From the NCBI GenBank assembly GCA_036873755.1, contig JAVTVY010006829.1, positions 62,001 to 126,000 on the forward strand: 64,000 bases of DNA, given 5' to 3'. This stretch comes from Hanleya hanleyi (taxonomy: Eukaryota > Mollusca > Polyplacophora > Lepidopleurida > Hanleyidae). The notes beneath the pieces were generated by a model. It made no database searches, was not told the origin of the DNA, and was given only the letters and a program-made list of their open reading frames with translations. A program made the position numbers and the translations under genes. Positions 32,120 to 43,504 of the stretch are shown here, one piece after another; the first letter of the stretch is position 1, and every line of letters begins with the position of its first letter.

Positions 32120-32560
32120 CATTCGAACACCATGACGATCTCCAACTTAGCTCGGATATATACAAGCATCAGATCCGACATTCAGTCACCAACCGTGTCC
32201 ATGCTGGAGAGACCTACTTCTTAGGACAATAGCATTAGACAGTCGCTGGATGGTGGCTGGAGAGGTTATCCTCTAAGATGTCCAATCAAACTGCCGCTTC
32301 AACAGTTTCGGTAGTGGGCTGATAAGATTGTTAGAAAGTTGTAGACTAGTTGTGTGTTTGTCCTGTGCCCCGGTCCACTTCAATATTGTATGGTCCTGTA
32401 TTGGTTGGTCCTCTATAGTCATAGCTTTGGTCGTCAAAGCGAGAAAAAAGTTGAACCTACAGTACTTGCTGACTGACTGGACCTCACCAAGAACAAAGTC
32501 GTTGAAACAATCCGCCATACTGACAGTAGTACCCTTCCCCAAGCAAAACAGGTACTGAGA
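32120..32560. repeat. Second PLE-subfamily tail plus family Z block
   Basis: 32160-32245 (TCAGATCCGACATTCAG, GACCTACTTCTTAGGACAA) matches 23455 and 40350. 32235-32420 matches family Z at 21280 and 23545. On the - strand an open frame reads LKWTGAQDKHTTSLQLSNNL, which recurs in degraded form in the other Z copies. It may be a remnant of coding sequence. Confidence 0.5.
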
Positions 32561-32649
32561 AACCTCAGTTCACAAGAAGTTACAGCAAATAACCACAGTA
32601 AATTCGTCATAGTCCCAGCAGATTAAGCTCCAAATAATATAGCATTCAT

Positions 32650-33690
32650 ATGTAAATATTACTATTACCAGGTGCTGGTTAAGGAATTGAGTATAAGGAC
32701 ACCATCGCCGAATACGCCTACTTACTCTCAAACAGCAGTTACTCTGGAAAATTTATTCACCAACCACAAAACGTTTCTCAAGGAAAGAGGTATTTGTCTG
32801 CCAACCACTCATAACAATATACCCAAAGTGTACTGGACTCCCAAAAATGCATAGATTACCATATAATGCTAGATTCATAGCTGGTTCTAGAAGCTGCACT
32901 ACCAAGCTTTCAACTCTGTTGACGAGGGCCCTTCAGGAGGTAAAAGCATTTTGAGAAAGGTATTGCGCCACTATTTATAAGAACCCATGTGGATATTGAA
33001 AAACTCAAAATGTTTTACGGAAGAACTTGGTGCTAAAGGTCACACACCGTACTGACATGTATCCACATGGGATTTCTCGACTCTCTATAGTACAATCCCT
33101 CGTCAGGACCTTATATTGACCGTCTTAGTTCATTACAAGTATCGGTTTTCAAAAGTACTGATCGCCGATACCATAAAGCAATCTGCAGCTCTACTACATA
33201 CAGGGGATATCATTCATGGGATGTTTCTTTGTTCATAGAGTTGCTTGAATTTCGCAATAATAATATCTATGTGAAATTTGGCAATACAATATATCAACAG
33301 CATATAGGTATTTTAATGGGTACTATAATTGTGCACCCCTTTTGGCAGATAATTTCAAAGCCCGTTCCTTCTCATTCACCAAACGCTATATAGACGATTC
33401 TCTTGGTGTGGATAATCGCTATATAAATGACACAGTGAAAGATATATATCCACCTTCAGTGGGATTTGAAGGAAACTGAAGATGGCCCTAACGGTACATC
33501 TTGTTTAGACCTATATCTCTATAAAAAGCCGGCCTGAAGCCGGTCTTCTCTCTCGTCCACTGTACTACAAAAGAGATGATTACAACTCGAAGTTTCTCAA
33601 ATTTGGCGATACATATCGCATGCTGATAGCAAAATACAGGCGTAGCGTGCAAGATCTATTGCGGTACGTTTCGTAACATGTGTCTAATTC
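32650..33690 (+). mobile_element. Longest PLE copy toward the N-terminus, broken frame
   Basis: Starts with LVKELSIRTPSPNTPTYSQT and FLKERGICLPTTHNNIPKVY. It then covers the region ahead of motif A, STWDFSTLYSTIPRQDL, motif B around 33300 (YQQHIGILMGT) and motif C around 33390 (a frameshift before the second Asp). It ends with the RT C-terminus near 33680. Several internal deletions. It is useful for defining the upstream end of the protein. Confidence 0.75.
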
Positions 33691-33744
33691 CCAATCGATA
33701 CTTGGTAGTCGTCACTCTTTCGCACATGATCAAACAAGTGATTT

Positions 33745-34480
33745 TATTTTTACCCAGAAAGGGGTCGTTAATTATATCAAAATTGTAGTCGGCTCTCTTG
33801 TCGTAGCGCACCAACGTGAGAGAAATGTTTTTTTCATTGGAAAAAATAGAGGTCAAAATATGATGTCCATTAGCAGTAGTAATCTATAGATCTAGAGAAT
33901 CATCTTCGGTGTGGACTCCTCCCTCAAGATAATCCTTATATCTGTCTACGCCCTAGTATACTTTACTGATAACTACAATTCTGATTAAGCTGTCAGTGGT
34001 CTGCACCTGCCGGAATAAGTTTCACTTTGTGTGTGTAGTGGTTGAACTGACGCGCTTGTACTGGCCCAAAGAATGTCTAGTCGGTTTCATGGAGTGATAG
34101 TACCGTATTTACTTTGTAACTTTATCTAATTCACGTCTGGCTTCACGAGCTTTCCCGATGATTTCTTTAGGGGTACTTGACCATTATAAATTCCGATAAG
34201 TTTTTTCCCCAAACCGATCACCTCATTGAGTCTTCTTTGTTCATCCTGGCAATTGGTTGAAGAGCCGCCCATGAGTATTTCACCTGTTCGTCCAACCTAT
34301 ATAAAAGTCCATAGAACTACATTGTCCTCCTTTAACCTAGCACACACAACTCATCCATCAACGTCACAGGTATAATACCTCCCATCGGAGTATAATTGCC
34401 TGTATTCACTGTACTTTGACGTCCGCTCAACACATTGACAATATAATATTCTAAAACTCTGCTCCTATCCAAGCTAAATC
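33745..34480 (-). mobile_element. Diverged PLE fragment and block shared with 24.05-24.59 kb
   Basis: 33745-33930 on the - strand contains YDKRADYNFDIINDPFLGKN, an RT C-terminal block. 33930-34470 is the near-identical partner of 24050-24590. The shared order at both sites shows one compound block copied twice. Confidence 0.6.
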
Positions 34481-34559
34481 CCATTATTATCTGCAGCGTG
34501 TCAACGGTAATAATGCTTGGTTTGGTGGTATTGTGTATGGAGACATGACTAAGGTATTC

Positions 34560-36425
34560 CCAAACAGTTCTTCTTAGTATCGATGTCTATGGATCGTTTC
34601 TACTTTTCAAACTCTAATATTTCCAGAAGGAATTATTCAAAGACTATACACAATGTTTACTTTCATTGACTATAGTTTGGAAATATCTAGTAATATATCC
34701 GATTATTACTTCACCGAATGAAATACAATACGATTATGTTTTTGAACTTAAAATTGTATCTCAGTCATGCTTCGATTGTAACAGTTCATTCGAATTCACC
34801 GAGACCTCAAACAGCCCTATATATGTCAGAACTCAGACTCAGAGCTCGACTATAGTTATGATAAAAAAATTCATTCCGCAAGAGATACTGGGTTGGACAT
34901 GATAGTTGTCGGAATGCTATAGCTGTATACAGGATCGTTGGACCAGATGTGGAATATCCTAAAATAAATTTTGTCTAGCAGTAATTACCAGATGCTGTTA
35001 CATCTATTCCGGTTGAACTACAAGTTGTTCTCTCAATTCTCTAGATGAATTTTTGTTGAATATGATAACGTTCCAATAAGTGAACTGCGGTTTCTTACAA
35101 ATTTACCCATCTTGGAAACAGAGGGTAATTTTGCATTTCATGTACCTATGGCTAAAGTTCAGTCGTATATACCGTCTATCCGTCTAGTTATTCTGAGTCA
35201 GTTCTACGATTAGGCAAGTTTGAAATTATTATCTGTGGGGAGGATGCATGGAGAGGGGGTTGTCATTCTTGAACAAAAAAAAGCTATTGATTCAGGTTTC
35301 AATTACCAGTGACATGGCGTGTCGTGGCGTACCACGACGGATACATTTATTTTTATATGCATTAAAATAAGTTTTGCTTATAAACGTCAATGTATAGTCC
35401 TCACGCCCTTAAACAATGCCCTCCATTATGTATTCGAGGAAAGGAATATATATGTTTAAAATGAAAAGTAACTAACGGCTTGCTTTTGAAATCCCGGAGT
35501 CTCTCGCCATACATTTGCTTTTCTTGGTTCGTTCAAATACCCCTGAAATACTATTATTTACACATGGCGAGATTTTCAAGAAGTCACAGTCACAGGAAGA
35601 TCCATTCATGTTAGAAAAATAAACAGAAACTTAATAAGGTATTGATATAACATAAGTTATAATGCTTCCGTTGTTCATATCCTGTCCCGCAATGTTCACC
35701 GAGGATGGCTGGGTCACCTGAAGTCCGACACCTTTCAAGGGTTACATTTACAAAATAACCGGATTATTCAAAATGAAATAATGGTGCGTTATGTGCGCCG
35801 TGGAGTTTTGATACCTGTTGATCATGGGGCGGCATGCATAGGCCCCGACCGTGCCTGTCACCGCACAGACATATACACGGCTTGGTTATCCGCACGGGCT
35901 GTACGGTGTCATGAGACCCTTTGTCCGTGTGGTAAATAAGCAAACGCACCTTTGGCGCAGAAAAGCGAGAAGCGAGCAGCGTAAACCTGGCGCTCCGTCA
36001 CCAATAGACGATAAAAACGGGTCAGTTTTCATCTTCACACGAGTACATAGTATTCGAAGAGCTTTTACTCCTTCTTGTTTGGTTTGTATTGGCTTGCAAT
36101 CGCTAAATGTGTCTCTCTTTACTCTAGACTATTAGGGGTCTACCGCTACGTCGTCCACATAGAAATATCATTTGTTCTTCGTGTGAAATTTGGGAGAGAA
36201 AATAATGAACATCGTACAATGGGTTGCTGAAGTGCATTCATTTCCACAATGTCTGAAACAATGGATAACAAGGACAATATATAAAAACAGATGGCATTGC
36301 CCCTTTCCATTGAAATATTGTTCACTTCTATTATCGCAAGAACTTCTTAATGAAAGAAAATATATTTCAAATCTCCGCACCGTATACGAATATCTACCCT
36401 CTTCCGAATACTTATATATGCAGAT
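34560..36425. other. Intron sequence, mostly unassigned
   Basis: 34745-34812 contains a degraded PLE 3' block (GTATCTCAGTCATGCTTCGA). 35690-36130 is richer in GC and has overlapping short frames on both strands, with no recognised motif. The rest is AT-rich without features. Confidence 0.45.
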
Positions 36426-37000
36426 GTTAAAATTAAACGCAACATAAAAAAAAGTCATGAAGTCTTATGACCCCACAGACTAATTTTCTGCGTGCATATC
36501 TAAAAATGATCCATGCGATGATTTGTATCTCAGCCACGCTTTTATTGTAGCTGTTCATGCAGACATCTGGAACTACATGCCTATATACGGCCCCTGGTAC
36601 CGGCTTAAACTGTATTAGATTCAAATATCCAAGAGCATTGCTTTATCAGCGGTATCAAGTCATCTGAAGAACTATGTGGCCGTTTGATAGAAGGAACGAC
36701 CCAAACGGGGAAATATTAGTAAACTTCTCATTCACAACACAAGTCTGTGAGACCGGACGCCGACCAAGCGCTTCATTTCCCACCATGTGAACCACGATTA
36801 CAAATTACAATCACAATGATTAGTACAGAGACCAAACCTCGGGGACTTGAAATCCTATACTTGTACCCTTTTCATTTGACAACCGTTATATAGACCATCA
36901 CGATTGTTTTGATGTACATAGATGATGTCTTAGCTGTAGATGATCCTAAATTAACGACGTCTTCAAGTATATATATTCACGTTCACTGGATACGAAACCC
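36425..37000. mobile_element. Family Y1 copy 3, followed by a PLE motif-C scrap
   Basis: The module at 36521-36626 (- strand) has ATTTGAATCT/AGATACAAAT and CAGCTAC/GTGGCTG around loop AATAAAAGC. At 36900-36960 (+ strand) the reading YIDDVLAVDDPKLTT is a scrap of RT motif C from another PLE subfamily. Confidence 0.6.
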
Positions 37001-37162
37001 ATTTGAAAAATTTCATGTCCAAAGTTTGAAGACCTTATTCCTACAATAATAGTGGCGCCATAATCCAAGTACACATATAGTAAAACAATGTATAAATATG
37101 AACACCAGCCAGTTCCTAATAATTCAGTAGCGTTTAACATGCAGTCTTCAGTGATGTCAGCA

Positions 37163-37230
37163 AGACATCATATCGCACCAATCAAGACATCATATCTCAC
37201 CAATCAAGACATCATATCTCACCAATCAAG
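37163..37230. repeat. Three copies of a 23-bp repeat
   Basis: AAGACATCATATC(G/T)CACCAATC is repeated three times in a row, with one difference. Confidence 0.85.
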
Positions 37231-37367
37231 ATGTTCTGATGTTCTATTGTACAATCCTGATCACTCATCAGTATTCACTTATCCCAATGAATTTTTATAA
37301 CATTTTTCGCATGATCTAGCTCATGTTACCAGGCGATGCACGTATAGGGCATGACAATATATATATA

Positions 37368-37582
37368 GAGAGAGAATTAAGGTTTAACGTCGCGTTCAGC
37401 AATATCTCAGCTATATAGCGACGATCAAGCAAAATTCTAAGTATTCAAGTTAATAACTTAGTAATCCAACACATTAAAATATACACACATTGAAACTTAT
37501 GCAACAAACCGAATTCTCTCAAATAACCTAAGATACAGTCTTCTTTCACCCGACTAAAAAGATCTTCTAAAGTAACTGCCCG
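37368..37582 (-). mobile_element. SINE family S1 copy
   Basis: (AG)n, then TTTAACGTCGCGTTCAGCAA through CACCCGACTAAAAAGATCTT. It resembles the 20543 copy closely and is shorter than the 24966 copy in the middle. Confidence 0.8.
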
Positions 37583-38149
37583 AAATATATAGCGTATTTT
37601 CGATTGCACCTCCTACAATATAATCACACTAAGATCCGCTATTCTTGAAACTGCTTCAGACGTTAGCAACGCTGTGCCAAACTATTTCGAGTTCACAGAA
37701 TCGCTGATTATTTCAAATCAAGATACCAAATCTATAGTCAAAATCATATCTCAACTACACCAATGCAATCAATGAGTTAGACTGAAACGATTCTCGCCAC
37801 TATATGTTATATTGGTGATTTTGTTTCTTCGAACTTTATCTGTACACCATGTAAACATATTGGGACTTGTATCCTTGATAGAGAGAGCAATGCAGATCTT
37901 AAAGCAATGCTAACGAAGGGACTGAAGCATAAAAGCAGAGAATTATAAACCTGAAGGCCGACCAGAAGATTGTCTTCGAGTATCGCTATGACTGAGTGGC
38001 CGAAACGAGAAAACAAGTGAGCATACAATACTCTCAGGTGGATTGGACCAAAGATATCCAGATATCCAAAGTAAAGAATATATATATTTCCAGCAGACAG
38101 AGCCCTTAATATTTAACTTTTCATATGCACATATGACAAATCACATGCT

Positions 38150-39720
38150 GGTTAATAAATGAAGCATAGCTGCAACATCTTCGAATGTCTTCACTTTCTT
38201 CTAAGGCAGTTATTGTGGAAGGTTTATTATAGAGAGTTTCTCAAGGAAATATATATTTCATTTGCGACCAATCATACCGATATTCCTACATGACATGAAC
38301 GCCCAAGTGCACAAAACACCATACAAAGTAAATTCAATACTTGGTTCTAGAGGCTGTCCACCCTGTGGACACGAGCTCTACTCCAAAGAAATCATTCTTT
38401 TTCTGGATCTCAACTTCGCCACCTCCGAGCAACATATCGGAAGGATCTGCACGTGGTGAATGTATATCAGGCCAAAATAATAATTATAGTCGGCCATTCA
38501 TTTTTCAGTCGTCGTCCATTAAAGAATTTCCATATTCCATGTAACAGCATTAGCAAAAATTCAAAAAATGAACAACCATCATAGTATACATTAGTGTAGG
38601 TTAGTTTGATTCAAGAGAGAAGCGGTCAGCAGATTTCAATGATGCCGGCAAGACATCAGGATGTTCCAAAAATATCAAATCCGCATCGCTGCATCAATCG
38701 CTCAACCCCTGTGAAAAATATGACGTAAAGATAAAACATCACCAAACTTTTTTGAAGAAACTGGTTCGACACAGCTATATATGGTGGCCGATAAGGGACA
38801 TCGCTGCATTGACCCAGGCATGTGGTTTGGTAACACGAAGGCAGGATCATCCTGCCTTCGTGTTTGGACTTCGCGCTTCGCATCCTGCCTTCGCACTTCG
38901 CATCCTGCCTTCGCACCTCAGATCCTGCCTTCGTGTTTGGACTTCGCGCTTCGCATCCTGCCTTCGCACTTCGCATCCTGCCTTCGTGTTTGGACTTCGC
39001 ACTTCGCATCCTGCCTTCGTGCTTCGCATCCTGCCTTCGTGTTTGGACTTCGCGCTTCGCATCCTGCCTTCGCACTTCGCATCCTGCCTTCGTGTTACCA
39101 AACCACATGCCTGAGACAATGCAGCGATGTCCCTTATCGGCCACCATAGCTATACCACCAAGAGCCTTCACTCAAAGTTTCTCATAAATATTGATAAATA
39201 TCACACACTGCTAGCAGATTACGATCGTGGTTTGTAATTTGATTGACGCTAAATCATGTTTGATTCCGCTTAAACAGGGACTATGGGTCGTACGAACATC
39301 GTGAAGTATAATAATGCTCAATGGTATGGATTTGACAATAGCAACAGTATGATCTCTAACCGATGTGAAATAAAAATTAGTCAGTAAGGACTTTTAGTCC
39401 GCTTGCTATATTTGAACCCATCTAAGGCTTGTTTTCTAACGCGCACGAATTGGAAATGATCGACTTTCGTAAAACTGGGAGTAGGTCTAAATCTCCTTGA
39501 ACTGAGATTCCTTTTATCATAGCCTTTCGACAATGGACACAGATATACTGGGCGACGACCGACTGCTGAATGCTGAATCTGGAGATCTCGTACTCCGTTT
39601 ACATGAATATTACTGTCCATCTTAACCTTGTCGAAATTGTAATCATTCCATTTGCTATAAAGAGGGCGCGAGAGTAAGGGCACACTATCAAGATAAACTT
39701 TACTGTGATAACGCGTATCT
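38150..39720. mobile_element. Cluster of PLE fragments in mixed orientation
   Basis: 38150-38450 (+) matches the RT N-terminal region. 38500-38710 (-) matches the tail (CATGTAACAGCATTAGC, GATGCCGGCAAGACATCA). 39150-39320 (+) matches the RT C-terminus (TTKSLHSKFL) and module start. 39600-39720 (-) reads LLSRPLYSKWNDYNFD. A foldback element (38781-39147) interrupts the + fragment. Confidence 0.65.
38781..39147. mobile_element. Foldback element with 67-bp arms and internal tandem repeats
   Basis: The arms start ATGGTGGCCGATAAGGGACA (38781-38847) and are mirrored at 39081-39147 with about three mismatches. AGCTATA lies on both sides (38773-38779 and 39148-39154). The interior is a run of 20-bp (CATCCTGCCTTCGCACTTCG) and 33-bp units. 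These give long but meaningless open frames in all six readings. Confidence 0.85.
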
Positions 39721-40393
39721 CATCGAACAATGGGTATATTCACTAAAACATCTCCTTGGCCTCGGTAGATCAATATTATTTTTCACTTCCTCGAGACAGT
39801 ATGTCGTGCAATTAAGAAGCTTATATAGAGATTTGCAGGAATTCACACTCCGTGCCAGAAAAGTGCGAGGTTTCATACTGGCAGCGCGTCTCGGTCACCT
39901 GCGTCGCTTCTTCGAGGTCAGAGGTCAATAAAAAACAAACTCGAGGCTTAGATTTGATTAAACCAGTGTTCTAGGTAGACCTCGAGACGTGACATGACGG
40001 GGGCTTACCAATCTTATTGTTAACCCGATCTCAGTCAACTCGTTCACCTCGATCTTCGGGAACTATCGTACGATAACGGAAATGCCCGATTCAGGAAAGT
40101 TGCAGTTGTGTTTCAGTTGTGTTAAAATTGAATACCGACCTAATCGCAAAGAAATATTTAGGCGTCGACGAATAACCCCTTGAAAGTGGGGTGAGAGTGG
40201 TCTCCCCTACCACAGAACTGATCGTGTGAAGCTGTAATCTCTAGAAGGAGGGACCTCAGTCCTTCCCTGTAGGCTAGTGAGCATTTCGAGTCGTTATCAA
40301 ATATACAGTGAAATAAATCAATTCATGAATTCATGAGTTTCAGATGTGTGTATACACGCGTCAGATCCGACATTCAATACTCAACAGTCGTCC
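39720..40393. other. Intron sequence, no gene
   Basis: Mixed composition. 40170-40290 has short hairpins (AACCCCTTGAAAGTGGGG; GGAGGGACCTCAGTCCTTCC) but no tRNA pattern and no long frame. From 40350 a second-subfamily PLE tail begins. Confidence 0.45.
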
Positions 40394-41456
40394 ATAATAG
40401 AAATACCTTTTCTGGTAAGACATGATTAGCACCAGATCCAATATTAATACCTTTTCTGGTAAGACATCATTAGCACCAGATCCAATATTAATATCTTTTC
40501 TGGTAAGACATGATTAGCACCAGATCCAATATTAATACCTTTTCTGGTAAGACATGATTAGCACCAGATCCAATATTAATACCTTTTCTGGTAAGACATG
40601 ATTAGCACCAGATCCAATATTAATACCTTTTCTGATAAGACATGATTAGCACCAGATCCAATATTAATACCTTTTCTGGTAAGACATGATTAGCACCAGA
40701 TCCAATATTAATAACTTTTCTGATAAGACATGATTAGCACCAGATCCAATATTAATACCTTTTGTGGTAAGACATGATTAGCACCAGATCCAATATTAAT
40801 ACCTTTTCTGGTAAGACATGATTAGCACCAGATCCAATATTAATATCTTTTCTGGTAAGACATCATTAGCACCAGATCCAATATTAATACCTTTTCTGGT
40901 AAGACATGATTAGCACCAGATCCAATATTAATACCTTTTCTGGTAAGACATGATTAGCACCAGATCCAATATTAATACCTTTTCTGGTAAGACATCATTA
41001 GCACCAGATCCAATATTAATACCTTTTCTGGTAAGACATCATTAGCACCAGATCCAATATTAATACCTTTTCTGGTAAGACATGATTAGCACCAGATCCA
41101 ATATTAATACCTTTTCTGGTAAGACATGATTAGCACCAGATCCAATATTAATACCTTTTCTGATAAGACATGATTAGCACCAGATCCAATATTAATACCT
41201 TTTCTGGTAAGACATGATTAGCACCAGATCCAATATTAATAACTTTTCTGATAAGACATGAGTAGCACCAGATCCAATATTAATACCTTTTCTGGTAAGA
41301 CATGATTAGCACCAGATCCAATATTAATACCTTTTCTAGTAAGACATGATTAGCACCAGATCCAATATTAATATCTTTTCTGGTAAGACATCATTAGCAC
41401 CAGATCCAATATTAATACCTTTTCTGGTAAGACATGATTAGCACCATATCCAATAT
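40394..41456. repeat. 44-bp satellite, about 24 copies, seeded from a PLE tail
   Basis: The unit is AATATTAATACCTTTTCTGG + TAAGACATGATTAGCACCAG + ATCC. A few units carry shared variants (TCTTTTCTGG, CATCATTAGC, TCTGATAAG), which occur in blocks and suggest multi-unit copying. The left flank and first unit (TCAGATCCGACATTCAATAC, CATAATAGAAATACC) match the second-subfamily PLE tail at 23455 and 32160. The array ends 120 bp before exon 2 of the receptor gene. Confidence 0.95.
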
Positions 41457-41580
41457 TAAAACACAAGCTAATTCCTTACGAGAAAGAAGTTTTCTCCGCC
41501 TCACTGGAGATGACACCAAATCGCAAAACAGTTTCTCTTTTCCAATTTACATACGTATCTATGTTTTGTCTTATCCACAG

Positions 41581-41729
41581 GGCCTTTCAAATTGAAACAA
41601 TCGAATGTGCAGTATGAGTCCCTGACACTTACCTGGACCTTTCTCTTACCTCAAAATTATAGCCTCGAGTACAGCCTCCTTCAAACCACGGAGTTTTCCA
41701 CCAATCTCACCAAATGGACAGTGAGTGAG
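41581..41729 (+). CDS. Exon 2: first half of fibronectin III domain 1
   Basis: The acceptor is TTATCCACAG. The reading SLTLTWTFLLPQNYSLEYSL carries the Trp of FN3 strand B and the Y.L.Y pattern of strand C. Entry is phase 1 and exit is phase 0. Two donors are possible nine bases apart and both in frame: ...GAG|GTAAGC (end 41729) and ACA|GTGAGT (end 41720). They differ by the residues VSE. I used the downstream one. N-glycosylation sequons NYS and NLT are present. Confidence 0.85.
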
Positions 41730-42385
41730 GTAAGCGTTAAAAATAATTCCATTTGGATGATTATATCTAAGTCAATTGTTTTCTGCACTGACAAATCCGT
41801 ATTTAGTTCAACTATTAGATTTGTAAGAATGTTAATTGAATATGAATTACCGGTACACTATGTCCAAACTTAGTACCAGGACAATTTATATGCATATATA
41901 TCGGATAGTTGTGATGGGCATATATAACTGTTCTTTGAGAGGCAGTTTGGAGGTTGAAAGCTAGTAACCAATCGAATTATTATGGATAACAACTCCTTTG
42001 TTTATTAACTGGTGATGTTCCGCAATATATTTCAATATTCCAACTAATAAAATGCCTCTCAAAGAACTTATTCACCAACTAATAAACAAAGAAGTTGTCA
42101 TCCATAATAATTCGTTTGGTTAGTATATTATTGTAATTAGATGAAAATTTATACAAGATATTGACATTTTATGTATGAGAGAATGATATTTATCGCCATT
42201 TTTTTCTGGTATTTCAGTAAAAATAATGAAGATGGGTCAGGTATCTTCATCAGATATCATCAACCGATAAAAAAAAAGAGTCAAAGCAGGTTACCTACAA
42301 ATGCTGTTCTGCTATAAGAAAAGCTACTTGTCATGATTAATTTATTAATTTCAAGCATCATGCGTACAATTGTCAAATTCCACAG

Positions 42386-42521
42386 GTTGGAAACGAACCT
42401 GGGATTATAGTTAGTGATTTGGCTGAGGGCACATTATACTTTTTCCGGATCGGGGTGTGGGAGGAACCGTTTCAAGGAATATACCGAAATCTCTCCGAAA
42501 TTCTTATGGTGACAACAAAAG
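42386..42521 (+). CDS. Exon 3: second half of fibronectin III domain 1
   Basis: The acceptor is AAATTCCACAG and the donor is AAAG|GTAGGT. The reading VGNEPGIIVSDLAEGTLYFF then RIGVWEE supplies FN3 strands E and F (L.EGTLYFFRI, the place of the usual L.P.T.Y.F.V), ending at strand G before the donor. It enters in phase 0 and leaves in phase 1. Exons 2 and 3 together make one complete FN3 fold split by a phase-0 intron. Confidence 0.85.
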
Positions 42522-43500
42522 GTAGGTACATATACTATTAATAAAATTAAGTAGAGATTATAAAACCAAATGTGGGTAAAATATATTTTTTTAAAAATAA
42601 ATATATTGATTTTAAATCGCGCATAGAAATGACAAAATCATTAAGCTTACTGTTTTCATTTAAAAAAAAACTGCAGTCCAGCTTTTCACAAATGATAAAT
42701 ATTTTCCCTAAAAGCCACCCCAACTGGCCATCGGAAATATTTTTTGCGGAATTTTAGACCCAGCGTTCGGTCAAGTATAGTAACTTTCACAAATCATCGT
42801 GGCATCGTTTTCCACCACCCTTTTAATGTTGCGTTTAAATGTATTTTTCATATCGGCTGCGCAAACCTCTTTGCCAAAAACTATTAATACGATTTCAAAT
42901 ATTAAGTGGATTCCAAACAGCAAGACAAATCCATTACGTAAAAGTCTTGTTTTGGGTGTGGAAGGAATTGTGATTTGTCTGCTTGCTAAGCTTTATCCTA
43001 TCATATTTGTTAATATGAAATTTTTTGTAGCTTTGTTGATGTCATCTGAAAACTGAGACGACAACTCAGCCATTTGAATTCTTTAAAATGATGGTAATGT
43101 TCAAATCGCATGCTAGGAAAACAATCTGTGAAGATATCCAGCGATGTCTATTATCATATGTAATTCTACAGTCTCAGTTACACTTAATTCTCTCTCTCTC
43201 TGTCTCTCTCTCTCTCTACAGTTTCAGCATGTCTGAAAACAAACGTGATAATATATATATTCTTTCAAACCGAGCCCGAAAGGTAGCTACTGTTAATTTA
43301 TACGCTCCTAAATGAATAATCGTGAAAGGATTCTTATGAAATCATCTGCACCAGAATGTATGATGAAATGTGAATGTCAACCTACCTAGTTACGGGTATG
43401 TAGAAATGATTATCAGTGTCTGATAATATGAAGACATGATGATTCCATCCTTAAAGTCTTTTTTTTTAATTTCGACCGGTGTCCAAATGTTGAAATATAC
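42522..43500. other. Intron 3, unassigned sequence
   Basis: 42801-42840 (GTTTTCCACCACCCTTTTAA) is a scrap of family Y1. A (TC)n microsatellite lies at 43192-43217. Other frames are AT-rich and unremarkable. Confidence 0.5.
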
Positions 43501-43504
43501 CAGA

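Noticed and set aside
38656..39187. Six-frame long open readings with repeated CRMRSAKSKHEGR-type peptides
   Set aside because: They come from the tandem repeat inside the foldback element, where unit lengths keep frames open on both strands. No protein signal.
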